Below, in pieces: positions 25,113-34,086 of a stretch of DNA of 64,000 bases (the stretch's first letter is position 1; each line of letters opens with the position of its first letter). Below the pieces are notes generated by a model that was not told the DNA's origin, did no database searches, and worked only from the letters and a program-made list of their open reading frames with translations. A program made the position numbers and the translations under genes. Source of the stretch: LMUY01 sp965199005 (lineage in GTDB: Bacteria > Pseudomonadota > Alphaproteobacteria > Acetobacterales > Acetobacteraceae); contig CBDAQK010000001.1 of assembly GCA_965199005.1 (NCBI GenBank), forward strand, positions 124,001-188,000, in the 5' to 3' direction.

Positions 25113-25490
25113 ATGTTCAATCACGTTATGATCGGCAGCAACGATATCGCGCGGTCGAAGGCGTTCTATGATGCCGTCATAGGGGCCATGGGCGGCGAAC
25201 CTGGGGTGGAGGACGCAAAGGGGCGCCTTATCTACGGGCATCGCGGCGGGCGGCTGCTGATCACCAAACCGATCGACGGCAAGGCCGCGACCGGCGCGAA
25301 TGGCGGCACGATCGGTTTCAAGATGGAGACCTCCGACGAGGTCGAAGCGTGGCACAAGGCTGGCGTCGAGAATGGCGGCACCACGTGCGAAGACCCGCCT
25401 GGGCTGCGCCCAGGCGGCACCTTGTATCTCGCCTACCTTCGCGACCCGGATGGCAACAAGCTGTGCGCGTTGCACCGGTTGCCTGCCTAA
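25113..25490 (+). CDS. VOC family (glyoxalase/dioxygenase fold) protein
   Basis: A 125-residue single-unit VOC protein: MFNHVMIGSNDIARSKAFYD at the start, GGTIGFKMETSDEVEAWHKA in the middle and LAYLRDPDGNKLCALHRLPA at the end. ATG 25113 is favoured by GGGAG 7 bases upstream over an ATG 18 bases earlier. It follows the molybdenum hydroxylase by about 100 bases on the same strand and could be part of that regulon. VOC proteins range from glyoxalases to extradiol dioxygenases and resistance proteins, so no reaction is assigned. Confidence 0.85.
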   Translation: MFNHVMIGSNDIARSKAFYDAVIGAMGGEPGVEDAKGRLIYGHRGGRLLITKPIDGKAATGANGGTIGFKMETSDEVEAWHKAGVENGGTTCEDPPGLRPGGTLYLAYLRDPDGNKLCALHRLPA

Positions 25491-25573
25491 ACGCCTCAAC
25501 GAGGCAAGGACCGGCCGGCCAGGTGATGGGTTCCACCTGGCCGGTGCCTCGATTCCCTGAGTCTTGCGGCAGA

Positions 25574-25768
25574 TCAGGCCGCCGGTGTTGGCGCCGCTTG
25601 GCTCGCCTGCTTCGTTGTGGCGAGGAAGCGATAGTATTCGCGCACACGCCTGCGGTCCTTCCGCCACGCGGAGGTGCCCTCGTACCGGGCGAAGGCAGGG
25701 ACTTTCTGGCGGGGAGAGCCGGGATAGCGGGCAGCTTTAGCGGGGATAGCGGGTGGGGTGTCACTCAT
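25574..25768 (-). CDS. Small hypothetical protein, 64 residues
   Basis: A short open frame converging on the VOC gene. The product begins MSDTPPAIPAKAARYPGSP and has a basic segment SAWRKDRRRVREYYRFLA, then an alanine/proline tail. There is no strong ribosome site and no family I recognise, but the balanced composition with tryptophan and tyrosine residues looks more like protein than a shadow. In the 25491-25925 stretch nothing else convincing is seen. Confidence 0.35.
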   Translation of the reverse strand: MSDTPPAIPAKAARYPGSPRQKVPAFARYEGTSAWRKDRRRVREYYRFLATTKQASQAAPTPAA

Positions 25769-25925
25769 GAGACGTCATCCGGGTTGATTCAGCGCTCTCA
25801 GACCACCACGCGCGCTCGGGCGCAAGGGCCTACCGTCGGCCGTTAGCAGGCTGCTGGCCTATCACCAAACGCCGGGCGCTGGCACAACCCGGCCGTCGGA
25901 GCGGCCGTGCTATGGAAACGACGTT

Positions 25926-26085
25926 CTATCCAGCGCTGGCGATGCCGTGCGTATAGGCGAACCCTAATCCCGCCGTATGCTCCTGATCGAATGCTTCCCG
26001 CAGCACACGCCGCCCGCCAGACCGGCTGCGGGCACGGAAATTGAGCCCGAGCTGGATGTCGCGGATAGGGGCTCGGTCGGTCACA
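25926..26085 (-). pseudogene. C-terminal remnant of an unidentified gene
   Basis: About 50 codons ending in a stop at 25926, with sequence such as LNFRARSRSGGRRVLREAFD and AGLGFAYTHGIASAG, look like a genuine protein C terminus but I do not recognise the family. Upstream of about 26085 the frame runs antisense through the short-chain dehydrogenase remnant and loses meaning. The position fits a deletion or rearrangement junction that joined the ends of two unrelated genes. Confidence 0.4.
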
Positions 26086-26630
26086 TCCGCCGTCGCCTCC
26101 GTCACCTCCCGATTTGGGCGGCTGGATATCCTGGTCAACAATGCGGGCGTGACGACAACCCGGGCGTTTCTCGACCTGGATGAGGCGGATTGTGACCACG
26201 TCGTCGACACGAACCTGAAGGGCTGCTTCCTGGTCGCGCAAGCGGCGGCGCGCGCCATGGTGCGGCTCGGTCAAGGTGGGGCGATCGTCAACGTAGCCTC
26301 GATCCTGGGCCTCCGGGTTGCGGGACAAGTTGCGCCCTATATCGCCTCCAAGGCCGGGGTGGTGCGTTTGAGCGAGGCGATGGCGTTGAACTCGCCCGGC
26401 ACCACATCCGGGTCAACGCCCTGTGTCCCGGCTACATGGAAACCGACTTGAACCATGACTTCTTCGCTGGTCCCGCGGGGCAGGCGCTGATCCAGCGCAT
26501 TCCGCAGCGCCGCCTGGGCCGGACGGAGGAGTTGGATGGGCCGCTGCTGCTGTTGTGCTCGGATGCTGGTTCGTACATGACGGGCGCGGTGATCGCGGTC
26601 CATGGCGGCCATCTCGTCAACACGCTCTAG
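26086..26630 (+). pseudogene. Short-chain dehydrogenase/reductase, 5'-truncated and frameshifted
   Basis: Remnant of a FabG-like SDR. Readable parts are SRFGRLDILVNNAGVTTTRA, the catalytic region GGAIVNVASILG...PYIASKAGVVRL (Ser, Tyr and Lys of the active site present), and, after a frame change near 26385-26395, RVNALCPGYMETDLNHDFF and GRTEELDGPLLLLCSD. One missing base in what should be the codon after GCGTTG restores the frame. The N-terminal nucleotide-binding part (about 75 residues with the TGxxxGIG motif) is absent. It cannot make an active enzyme as read. It sits 19 bases before the acyl-CoA dehydrogenase and may once have been in its operon. Confidence 0.8.
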
Positions 26631-26649
26631 CCGGAAGGGAACTGCAATC

Positions 26650-27840
26650 ATGCCGGACGGTCTCGCCGCAGTTGGGGTCACCCCGCAGGGAGAGGAGCTC
26701 GCGCGCCGGGTGGAGCGCTTCGTGCGCGAGACGATCATCCCCTATGAGCATGACCCCAGGCGGGATGCCCATGGGCCGACGGAGGCCCTCGTCGCGGAAA
26801 TGCGGCAGAAGGCTCGCGAACAGGGATTGCTCACGCCGCATATCCTGCCGGACGGAAGCCATATCAGCCATCGTGACACGGCCATCGTGCTGCGGGCGGC
26901 CGGACTCTCGCCGCTTGGTCCGCTGGCGGTGAACGTCGCCGCGCCGGATGAGGGAAACATGTTCCTGCTCGGGCGGGTTGCCGGGCAGGAGCAGAAGAGC
27001 CGGTTCCTCGCGCCGCTCGTATCCGGCAACGCGCGTTCAGCCTTTCTGATGACGGAACCGGCGGCCGAAGGGGGCGCCGGGTCGGACCCATCCATGCTGA
27101 AAACCACGGCCCGCCCGGACGGCAACCATTGGGTGGTGAACGGACGCAAGGCCTTCATCACGGGGATGGTGGGCGCATCAGTGGGCATCATCATGGCCCG
27201 CAGCGACGAGGGCGCCACGCTGTTTCTTGTTGACTTGCCGATGGATGGCATCCGGGTGGAGCGCGTGCTGGATACGATCGACAGTTCCATGCCGGGCGGG
27301 CACGCCGTCGTCATCCTCGACAATATTCGCATCCCGGCGGACCAAATGCTGGGGCAGAGTGGGGAGGGTTTCAAATATGCCCAAATCCGCCTCGCCCCGG
27401 CCCGGCTGACGCATTGCATGCGTTGGCACGGCGCCGCCACACGGGCGCAGGAGATCGCCACCGCCTATGCCGTGACGCGCCACGCTTTCGGCAAGCTGCT
27501 GATCGACCACGAGGGTGTCGGGTTCAAGCTGGCAGATAATCTGCTCGACCTGAAGCAGAGCGAGCTGATGATCGACTGGTGCGCAGACGTGCTGGATCGT
27601 GGCGCGCCTGGGACGACCGAATCCTCCATGGCGAAGGTTGCCGTGTCGGAGGCGCTATTTCGGGTGGCCGACCGCTGCGTGCAGGTCATGGGCGGCACCG
27701 GGGTCACGGGCGACACCATCGTCGAGCAAGTGTTTCGCGAGACCCGGGCGTTCCGCATCTATGACGGGCCGACCGAGGTGCATCAATGGTCGCTCGCCAA
27801 GAAAATTAAGCGGGACGCGCTGCAAGCCGCGAGCCGATAG
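26650..27840 (+). CDS. Acyl-CoA dehydrogenase family protein (ACAD10/11-like)
   Basis: A 396-residue flavoprotein. Flavin and substrate regions are LMTEPAAEGGAGSDPSMLKT and TRHAFGKLLIDHEGVGFKLA; the C terminus has CVQVMGGTGVTGDTIVEQVF and then RIYDGPTEVHQWSLAKKIKR. The YDGPTEVH motif with aspartate is the form typical of the ACAD10/ACAD11 branch, whose members often act on branched or hydroxylated acyl-CoAs. ATG 26650 follows GGAAGGGAACTGCAATC. It probably transfers electrons to ETF in the cytoplasm. Its substrate is unknown; the upstream SDR remnant suggests a former beta-oxidation-type pair. Confidence 0.88.
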   Translation: MPDGLAAVGVTPQGEELARRVERFVRETIIPYEHDPRRDAHGPTEALVAEMRQKAREQGLLTPHILPDGSHISHRDTAIVLRAAGLSPLGPLAVNVAAPDEGNMFLLGRVAGQEQKSRFLAPLVSGNARSAFLMTEPAAEGGAGSDPSMLKTTARPDGNHWVVNGRKAFITGMVGASVGIIMARSDEGATLFLVDLPMDGIRVERVLDTIDSSMPGGHAVVILDNIRIPADQMLGQSGEGFKYAQIRLAPARLTHCMRWHGAATRAQEIATAYAVTRHAFGKLLIDHEGVGFKLADNLLDLKQSELMIDWCADVLDRGAPGTTESSMAKVAVSEALFRVADRCVQVMGGTGVTGDTIVEQVFRETRAFRIYDGPTEVHQWSLAKKIKRDALQAASR

Positions 27841-27923
27841 CTGACCCAACGCACGCCTCAAAACTTAGCCACAACCCGCGGCGCCCAGGCGCGTTCGGTC
27901 AGTGACGGGAACGGAGGGAGGCG

Positions 27924-29069
27924 ATGATGTCAGCACGCACGACACCGCGAAGGGTGCTCAACAGCATGCTTGGCGCCGCAGTGCTTGCACCCGGCTTGGC
28001 TCTCGCGACGCCCGCACGGGCAGCCTCGACGGGGACGGTTGGGCCGCATCTAACGGTCGTGCATCAGTTCGGTGACGATTTCCGCCTGGTGGGCATCGGC
28101 GTTTCGAAAACCGGCCGCGTGTTCGCCACTGCACCGACGGCCCGCGCCAGCCACGGGCTGAGCATGGTCGAGGTCGACAGCAAGACGGGGCAGGTGACGC
28201 CCTACCCGGACGCGGCCTGGAACACGGTCCGCCCGGAGGCCGATGGAAAGCCGGAATGGGGCTTGGTGCAGGCGCTTTGGGATGACAGCGAAGACCATCT
28301 TTGGGCACTCGATACCGGCATCGCCCGTGGGACGACACCGATTGCGCCCAAGCTGGTGGAGTTCGACCTCAAGACGAACCAGCCTATCCGCACCTACACC
28401 TTCGAGGGCAGCGTAACGGTCAAGAACGCCCTCAACGACGTCCGCGTCGACCTCCGCCACGGGGCGGCATACCTCACCGCCGCCGGAAACCGCGGCGGCG
28501 TTGTCGTGCTGGACCTCAACTCCGGCAATTCCCGCCTGGTGCTGGCCGGCGACCGTTCGGCCGTCCCAGATCCGAAGCAGCATCTGATGATCGGCGACCA
28601 GGAGGCGGAGAAGCCGGATGGCTCCCCCGTGGTCATCAACACGGACGGCATCGCCCTCTCGCCGGACGCGCAGTGGCTCTATTACCGGCCGCTCAACGAC
28701 CACAATTATTGGCGCGTGCCGACCGCCGCCCTGCAGGACGCACAGCTCAGTCCGGCGGCGCTCTCTGCCAAAGTGCAGTTTCTCGGAACCGCAGCGATGA
28801 GCGGCGGCTTGATCATGGACAAGTCGGGCACTCTGTTCGCCGGCGACATCGAACATGCCAGTGTGGTCGCGCTGACGGTCCACGGCACCCATCTCACCTC
28901 GCGTGTCTTCGTGCGCGCACCGGGCGAACTCGCCTGGGCGGACGGGTTCGCGATCAGCGGCGGCGACCTCTACATCAGCGATTCCCATCTGAACGAGGTT
29001 GCGTTCAAGAACGACTTGCCGCGGTCGGGACCGTTCACGATCTTCAAGGTCAAGCTGCCGCCAGGCTAG
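27924..29069 (+). CDS. Secreted Yellow/major royal jelly protein-like beta-propeller
   Basis: A 381-residue protein with an N-terminal export signal (RRVLNSMLGAAVLAPGLALA, cleavage after ARA). The body matches the Yellow/MRJP family: FRLVGIGVSKTGRVFATAP, PEWGLVQALWDDSEDHLWAL, DGIALSPDAQWLYYRPLN and LAWADGFAISGGDLYISDS. These form a six-bladed propeller; in bacteria the family is found in the periplasm and is of unclear function, sometimes compared with gluconolactonases. The ribosome site CGGAGGGAGG lies close to the start ATG 27924 and an ATG 27927 follows directly. It seems a single-gene unit. Confidence 0.85.
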   Translation: MMSARTTPRRVLNSMLGAAVLAPGLALATPARAASTGTVGPHLTVVHQFGDDFRLVGIGVSKTGRVFATAPTARASHGLSMVEVDSKTGQVTPYPDAAWNTVRPEADGKPEWGLVQALWDDSEDHLWALDTGIARGTTPIAPKLVEFDLKTNQPIRTYTFEGSVTVKNALNDVRVDLRHGAAYLTAAGNRGGVVVLDLNSGNSRLVLAGDRSAVPDPKQHLMIGDQEAEKPDGSPVVINTDGIALSPDAQWLYYRPLNDHNYWRVPTAALQDAQLSPAALSAKVQFLGTAAMSGGLIMDKSGTLFAGDIEHASVVALTVHGTHLTSRVFVRAPGELAWADGFAISGGDLYISDSHLNEVAFKNDLPRSGPFTIFKVKLPPG

Positions 29070-29073
29070 CTGC

Positions 29074-29835
29074 TCACGCAGTGAAATCCAGGACGGCACG
29101 GAAGGCGGCCAGCACCGCCGTCACCACCAGCAGCGCCAGGGAGACGGCGCGATAATGCCCTTCCGAACACCCCCGGTACAGCACCGCCCCAAGCCACGAG
29201 CCGAACCACACCGCCGGAAATCCGCACAGCGCGGCAACGACCATCGGCCCGCTGATCATGCCGACCGCGGTCAGCGGCAACAGCGCGATGACCGAGGTGA
29301 CCAGGAAGAACACGATCATCGAAGCGCGCGCGACGCCGGTGTCGATGGGTGAAGCCAGATAGAAGGCGATCACCGGCGGCCCCGGCATACCAGCCAGCCC
29401 ATTGAACAACCCGGCGATCGCGCCGAATGGCAACATCCGCGCGCCCGTCGGCGCCACAGCCATGCGCATGCCCCGCCCCAGCACGCCGACAGCCACCAAC
29501 ACGATGGCGGCGATGCAAAGCCGCACCGGCGCCTGGGGGAGATGAGCCAGGCACCAGAGGCCTGCCGGCGTGCCGACCACGGCGCCAATCGCAAGGATGC
29601 GGACCGATCGCCAATCGCAAATCCGCATGGCGCCGCGAAATCCATTCACGCTGACCAACAACTGCAACACCAGCACGGTCGGGACGGCCTGGGCCGGCGG
29701 CAGGATCAGGCTCAGCAGCGGCACGGCGGCGATGCTGAAGCCGAACCCGGTGAAGCCACGGATGAGCGCCGCGACGAACACCATGGCCATCCCCACCGCG
29801 AGCAGTTCGGGCAAGGGCAAGCCGCTTCCCAGCAT
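29074..29835 (-). CDS. TauE/SafE (TSUP) family membrane permease
   Basis: A 253-residue membrane protein with about eight hydrophobic segments. It carries ALIRGFTGFGFSIAAVPLLS and, in the second half, AGLFNGLAGMPGPPVIAFYL, the duplicated glycine-rich motifs of the TSUP family, which exports or imports sulfur-containing and other small anions. ATG 29835 follows GGGAGCCTCAGT and gives the normal N terminus; about 46 further codons are open upstream without conserved character. It converges with the Yellow-like gene with a 4-base gap. The substrate is not predictable. Confidence 0.87.
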   Translation of the reverse strand: MLGSGLPLPELLAVGMAMVFVAALIRGFTGFGFSIAAVPLLSLILPPAQAVPTVLVLQLLVSVNGFRGAMRICDWRSVRILAIGAVVGTPAGLWCLAHLPQAPVRLCIAAIVLVAVGVLGRGMRMAVAPTGARMLPFGAIAGLFNGLAGMPGPPVIAFYLASPIDTGVARASMIVFFLVTSVIALLPLTAVGMISGPMVVAALCGFPAVWFGSWLGAVLYRGCSEGHYRAVSLALLVVTAVLAAFRAVLDFTA

Positions 29836-30015
29836 ACTGAGGCTCCCGAGGCAGAAGACACGCACATTGAGCGTAGTCGGGCAGTTAAGCGAAGCGCCAT
29901 GCGCCAGGTTCGGTGCGGCGGAAAAGACGGCGGAAGGCGCTGCGCTTTTCTGCCCTACACCACCATCCAACACCCAGCACTTAGGACGAACCTACCCCTT
30001 TGCCGCTGTGCCGGA

Positions 30016-30741
30016 TCAGGCGGACGGGGCTGGCCGGGCCCGCTGGTTGTAGAGCAATTTCGCCCGGCGCTCCTGTTCCTCGGGCGACAGCGATGCGGGG
30101 TCGTTGGACAGTTCGGCGCCTACGGCCAGGCCGCGCTGCACCGCCGGGCGGCTGCCGATCTCCTCGAACCAGCGAGAGAAGTACTTGAACTCGGCGATAT
30201 CCTGCCCCTGCCCCTTCCAGTTGACCGTCCATGGATAGGCGATCATATCGGCGATGGTGTAGCTGTCCCCGGCAAGGTAGGGCCGGTCGTACAGCCGGTT
30301 GTTCAGCACGCCGTACAGCCGGTTGACCTCGTCGGTGAAGCGGCGGACGGCATAGCTCTGGTCCCCCTTGGTATCGCCGAGGCGGCGGAAATGGCCGCAT
30401 TCACCGGATTTCGGCCCCTGGTTCGCCATTTGCCAAATGACCCATTGCAAGGTCTCGGTCTTGCCACGCACGTCGCTCGGGTAGAACTTCCCAGCCTTCT
30501 CGGCAATATAGAGCATGATGGCGCCGGACTCGAAGACGACGATCGGCTCCCCACCACCAGCCGGGTCATGGTCGACCACCACGGGCATGCGATGGTTGGG
30601 GTTCATCTTCAGAAACTCGTCGGAGAACTGGTCGCCGCGGCCGATATTGCAGGGCACGATGTTGTAGGGTTCGCCGAGTTCTTCCAGCAGGATGGTGACT
30701 TTTTTGCCGTTCGGGGTCGGCCAGTAGTGTACGTCGTACAT
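30016..30741 (-). CDS. Glutathione S-transferase family protein (YfcG/Nu-class-like)
   Basis: A 241-residue cytosolic GST. The thioredoxin-like N domain begins MYDVHYWPTPNGKKVTILLE, in which TPNGKKV is the glutathione-site region typical of YfcG/Ure2-like proteins, followed by MNPNHRMPVVVDHDPAGGG and FESGAIMLYIAEK. The all-helical C domain has PYLAGDSYTIADMIAYPW, the GST capping motif. ATG 30741 follows GGAGCCCCC. YfcG-type enzymes act as disulfide-bond oxidoreductases with two glutathiones. It is divergent from the catabolic cluster at 30902 and may share its promoter region. Confidence 0.9.
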   Translation of the reverse strand: MYDVHYWPTPNGKKVTILLEELGEPYNIVPCNIGRGDQFSDEFLKMNPNHRMPVVVDHDPAGGGEPIVVFESGAIMLYIAEKAGKFYPSDVRGKTETLQWVIWQMANQGPKSGECGHFRRLGDTKGDQSYAVRRFTDEVNRLYGVLNNRLYDRPYLAGDSYTIADMIAYPWTVNWKGQGQDIAEFKYFSRWFEEIGSRPAVQRGLAVGAELSNDPASLSPEEQERRAKLLYNQRARPAPSA

Positions 30742-30901
30742 TGGGGGCTCCTGTTCGGTGGGGCTAGGTGCTCGCTGGGGCGGGATGCTGTCAATCCACC
30801 GCCATCCGGCCACTTGCTTGACACGCAGTTTATGGGGCCGGAAGGTTCAATCCGTCAGTACAGGTTTCGGTCTTGCGACGCTCCGCAGCTTTCTCCGCAC
30901 C

Positions 30902-32404
30902 GTGCTAGAGCCACTCGACCGCCTGCCGGCAACATTGCGGCAGTGCTTGGGCGCCGAGCACGTGCAGGCCGGCGAGGAGGACGGGATGGATTTGCATGTC
31001 TGGCGGGACGCCGTCCCGCCGATCTGCGTCGCCCGGCCGGCTTCGGCGGCGGAGGTGACGGAGGTGGTGCGGCTGAGCGCTGCAGCGGGCGCCTGCATCG
31101 TGCCGCGCGGCGCCGGGTTGTCGTACACCGCGGGGACGGTATGCGGGATGCCCCACATCACGATCGATACGACCCGGATCGATCATATCGACATCCATGC
31201 GGATGATCTCTACGCCGTCGTCGGCGCAGGGTGCAATTGGGCGGCGCTGGATGGCGCGCTTAAACCGCACGACCTGCGGGTGCAGCTTGCGGCGCCCGTG
31301 TCCGGCAATGTCTCCACCATTGGCGGGGCGCTGTCGCAGAATGTGGCCGGCCCGACGGATGCGGTGCTGGGGCTGCAAATCGTGCTGGCCAGTGGCGAAC
31401 AGCTCACCACCGGCAGCGCGGCGCTGCATGGGCGCTCCCCTTTCTATCGCGGTGCCGGGCCGGATTTGACCGGGCTGTTCCTGGGTGATTGCGGGGCGTT
31501 CGGCATCAAGACGGAGATCGTGCTCCGCCTCTCGCCCAGACCGCATCTGGCCATGGCCTCCTTCGCATTTGCCGACCCGGTGGCGTTGGTGGAGGCGATT
31601 GCTCAGGTGCAGCACACGGGCAACGGTGCGGCGTGCGTGGCGCTGGACCCCAAGCGATCCGCCGACACCATGCGCAGCGTAGGCCTGGCCGAAGCCACCC
31701 GCACCGGGTTGGCGATGCTGCGGCGCGGGCATTCGCCGCTGGCATTGCTGGGGGCCAGGATCCGGCCCGGCAAGGACTGGTCGCTGCATGTGACGGTGGA
31801 ATCCGCCAGCCGAGCCGGTGCCGCGGCACAGCTCGCGGCCTTGCGCCGCCAGGTCGTAAGCAGGGGCGGCGTCGAGATCGCGGCCAGCATCCCAGCCGCC
31901 ATGCAGGCTCGCCCCTTCTCGGTCCGGGGTGCGCTGGGTCCGGCGGCAGAGCGGTGGGTCCCGGTGCACGGGCTGCTGCCGCTCTCCGCCGCGCCGGAGG
32001 CCATGCGGGCACTGCTCGCCTATGCGGACGCGACCGCGAGCGAGCGCCAGGAGGCCGGTATTGCGATAGGCTGGCTGCTCTCGTCCAAGCAGGGCCATAT
32101 TCTCATCGAACCGATGCTGTTATGGCGGGATGCGCTGGGCACGCAGCATCTGCGCCACCTGCCGCCGCGCGTCACCGCCCGCGCGGCGGAGCGTCCCAAA
32201 GAGACCGGTACCCGCGCGGTGGTCGACCGGATGCGGGCGGAGCTGCGGGACGTACTGGACGAGCACGGCGCGGTGCATCTGCAAATCGGGCGCTATTACC
32301 AGCATGCCGAGGCCCTTGCCCCCGCAACACGGGCCCTGCTTGCGACGCTGAAGGACGCGCTTGATCCGGCGCGCCGATTGAATCCCGGAAGTGCCGGCTT
32401 GTGA
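30902..32404 (+). CDS. FAD-binding oxidoreductase (GlcD/vanillyl-alcohol-oxidase-like)
   Basis: A protein of about 500 residues of the FAD-linked oxidase (FAD_binding_4) family. The FAD pocket shows VPRGAGLSYTAGTVCGMPHI and GNVSTIGGALSQNVAGPTDA, and the C terminus ends TLKDALDPARRLNPGSAGL, usual for flavin oxidases of the GlcD/4-cresol-dehydrogenase fold. The start is uncertain: GTG 30902 gives a plausible N-terminal helix (LEPLDRLPATLRQCLGAEHV), ATG 30986 has the best ribosome site (GAGGAGGACGGG) but cuts into conserved sequence, and the frame is open to 30758. It is the first gene of the seven-gene catabolic cluster and would oxidise a hydroxy acid, alcohol or similar. Confidence 0.85.
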   Translation: MLEPLDRLPATLRQCLGAEHVQAGEEDGMDLHVWRDAVPPICVARPASAAEVTEVVRLSAAAGACIVPRGAGLSYTAGTVCGMPHITIDTTRIDHIDIHADDLYAVVGAGCNWAALDGALKPHDLRVQLAAPVSGNVSTIGGALSQNVAGPTDAVLGLQIVLASGEQLTTGSAALHGRSPFYRGAGPDLTGLFLGDCGAFGIKTEIVLRLSPRPHLAMASFAFADPVALVEAIAQVQHTGNGAACVALDPKRSADTMRSVGLAEATRTGLAMLRRGHSPLALLGARIRPGKDWSLHVTVESASRAGAAAQLAALRRQVVSRGGVEIAASIPAAMQARPFSVRGALGPAAERWVPVHGLLPLSAAPEAMRALLAYADATASERQEAGIAIGWLLSSKQGHILIEPMLLWRDALGTQHLRHLPPRVTARAAERPKETGTRAVVDRMRAELRDVLDEHGAVHLQIGRYYQHAEALAPATRALLATLKDALDPARRLNPGSAGL

Positions 32405-32427
32405 CCTCCAATCTGGAGATTTGACTC

Positions 32428-34086
32428 ATGCAGATCGAACGCGGCTACGTCAAAATAGGGTGCCGGCACGTGCATTATCGCCGGGCCGGTAGCGGACCAG
32501 CGATCATCCTCCTGCACGCCTCGCCGGTATCCTCCGCGATGTTCCTCGACCAGATCAGGGTCTATGCGGAGCGGTTCACGGCCATCGCCTTGGATACGCC
32601 GGGCTACGGCCTCTCCGACCCGTTGGAGATCGAAAAGCCGGCCATTGCAGATTATGCGGATGCGCTGGTGGAGACGTTGGACGCGCTCGGATTGGACCGC
32701 ACGCTGCTCTACGGGCGCCACACCGGGGCCTCCATCGCAGTCGAAGCGGCGCGGCGCCACCCGGGCCGGGTTGTGAAGGTGCTGTGCGACGGCTACCCGG
32801 TCTTTCCGCCAGAAGCGCGCCAGCATTATCTGGACGACTACCTGGTTCCGCTGGAGCCGCGCTGGGATGGGAGCCATCTGGCGTTTTGGTGGCTGCGCTA
32901 CCGCGACCAGCACGTGTTCTGGCCGTGGGATATCCAGACGAGCGCGAAACGGGCCGATGCCGACGTGCCGGATTTGGATTTCCTCCATCGCGGCTTCACG
33001 CAGATCATGGTCGCGGGCGACGGCTACCGGATCGGCTACGCGGCCGCCTTCCTGCACGACGCTGTGGATGCCTTGGCAGAGTTGCATGTGCCCTGCTGGC
33101 TGACGGCGCGCCCTGGGGATTCGCTGTTCGCCGGGTTCGATAAGCTGCCGGACGGGCATGAGAAGCGGATCCTGCCCCGCGATACGGCCGAGGCGGCGGC
33201 GGTCGAGCGGGAGATGTTCGAGACGGTCCGGGACGAGGCGTCGATCCCGGCCTTCCCCGCGCTGGCGGAGTTGCAGGACGGGGACCGGATGTTTCTGCCC
33301 GCTGTGGGCGGCTCGCTGCATGCCCGTTTGTCAGGCAGTTTGGACGGCCGCAGACCTCTGGTCTTGATTGCACCGCAGCCCGGCGGCCTCGCATCCATAG
33401 CCGCAGAGATGGCCGAGATCGGCGCGCATTGGCCGGTGCTCGGGATCGAGGCGCCGGCGCAGTCGGATTCGGATACGCCCGATCCGGGGTCGGTCGAGGT
33501 GTCGGCGGACTGGATCATCGCAGCCCTGGACCATTTTGGGTGCAAACCATGCATGGTCGCGGGGGTCAGGGGCTCCGCAGGCATCGCCGTCGAAATCGGG
33601 CTGCGGTCGGGTTTGGCCGTGGCCCTGCTCGACCCGCCCCTGCTCGATGCGGCAACCCGGGAGACCTACCAAACCCACTATCCCGTCGACATCACGCCCC
33701 GCCAGGAAGGTGGCCACGTTCTGACCGCGTGGATGCTGCTGCGGGACGAGCGGATATGGACACCATGGTATGACCGCCGCCGGGCGGCGGCGCTGCCGCA
33801 CATTTCTGGGTTGGAGGCGGCCGAGTTGCATGCCCGCGCGGCCGACCTGCTCAAGCAGCCCTACACCGTCCAGTCCCTGATGGGCCAGGTGTGGCGCCAC
33901 CCGTTGGCGGATCGTGCGGCGGCCTTGACCACGCCCTGCTGCATCATCCGCAGGCCTTACGATACCTTCGCGACCCATGCCACAGCCGGCAAATTGCCGC
34001 AGGTTGTGGCCACACCCGGCAACACCGTTGGCATGATCCTGGCAGGGATGGCGCGGGACCTTGAACACGCTGGAGAGCATTCGTGA
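32428..34086 (+). CDS. Tandem alpha/beta-hydrolase-fold protein without nucleophile serines
   Basis: A 552-residue protein made of two alpha/beta-hydrolase units. Unit 1 (about residues 1-275) has AIILLHASPVSSAMFLDQIR (oxyanion region), TPGYGLSDP and the elbow YGRHTGASIAVEAARRHP, where GxSxG reads G-R-H-T-G, with histidine in the serine place. Unit 2 (about 300-550) has PLVLIAPQPGGLASI and the elbow AGVRGSAGIAVEIGLRSG, with arginine at that place. The two elbows align (both end IAVE), so this looks like an internal duplication. Neither half has a normal catalytic nucleophile, so activity must be unusual, such as cofactor-free chemistry, or the protein is a binding partner. The stop overlaps the next gene by four bases (GTGA). 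Confidence 0.82.
   Translation: MQIERGYVKIGCRHVHYRRAGSGPAIILLHASPVSSAMFLDQIRVYAERFTAIALDTPGYGLSDPLEIEKPAIADYADALVETLDALGLDRTLLYGRHTGASIAVEAARRHPGRVVKVLCDGYPVFPPEARQHYLDDYLVPLEPRWDGSHLAFWWLRYRDQHVFWPWDIQTSAKRADADVPDLDFLHRGFTQIMVAGDGYRIGYAAAFLHDAVDALAELHVPCWLTARPGDSLFAGFDKLPDGHEKRILPRDTAEAAAVEREMFETVRDEASIPAFPALAELQDGDRMFLPAVGGSLHARLSGSLDGRRPLVLIAPQPGGLASIAAEMAEIGAHWPVLGIEAPAQSDSDTPDPGSVEVSADWIIAALDHFGCKPCMVAGVRGSAGIAVEIGLRSGLAVALLDPPLLDAATRETYQTHYPVDITPRQEGGHVLTAWMLLRDERIWTPWYDRRRAAALPHISGLEAAELHARAADLLKQPYTVQSLMGQVWRHPLADRAAALTTPCCIIRRPYDTFATHATAGKLPQVVATPGNTVGMILAGMARDLEHAGEHS

Noticed and set aside
30818..30845. TTGACA at 30818 as a promoter of the catabolic cluster
   Set aside because: The -35-like hexamer is good, but no acceptable -10 hexamer follows at 15 to 19 bases, so I do not call a promoter.
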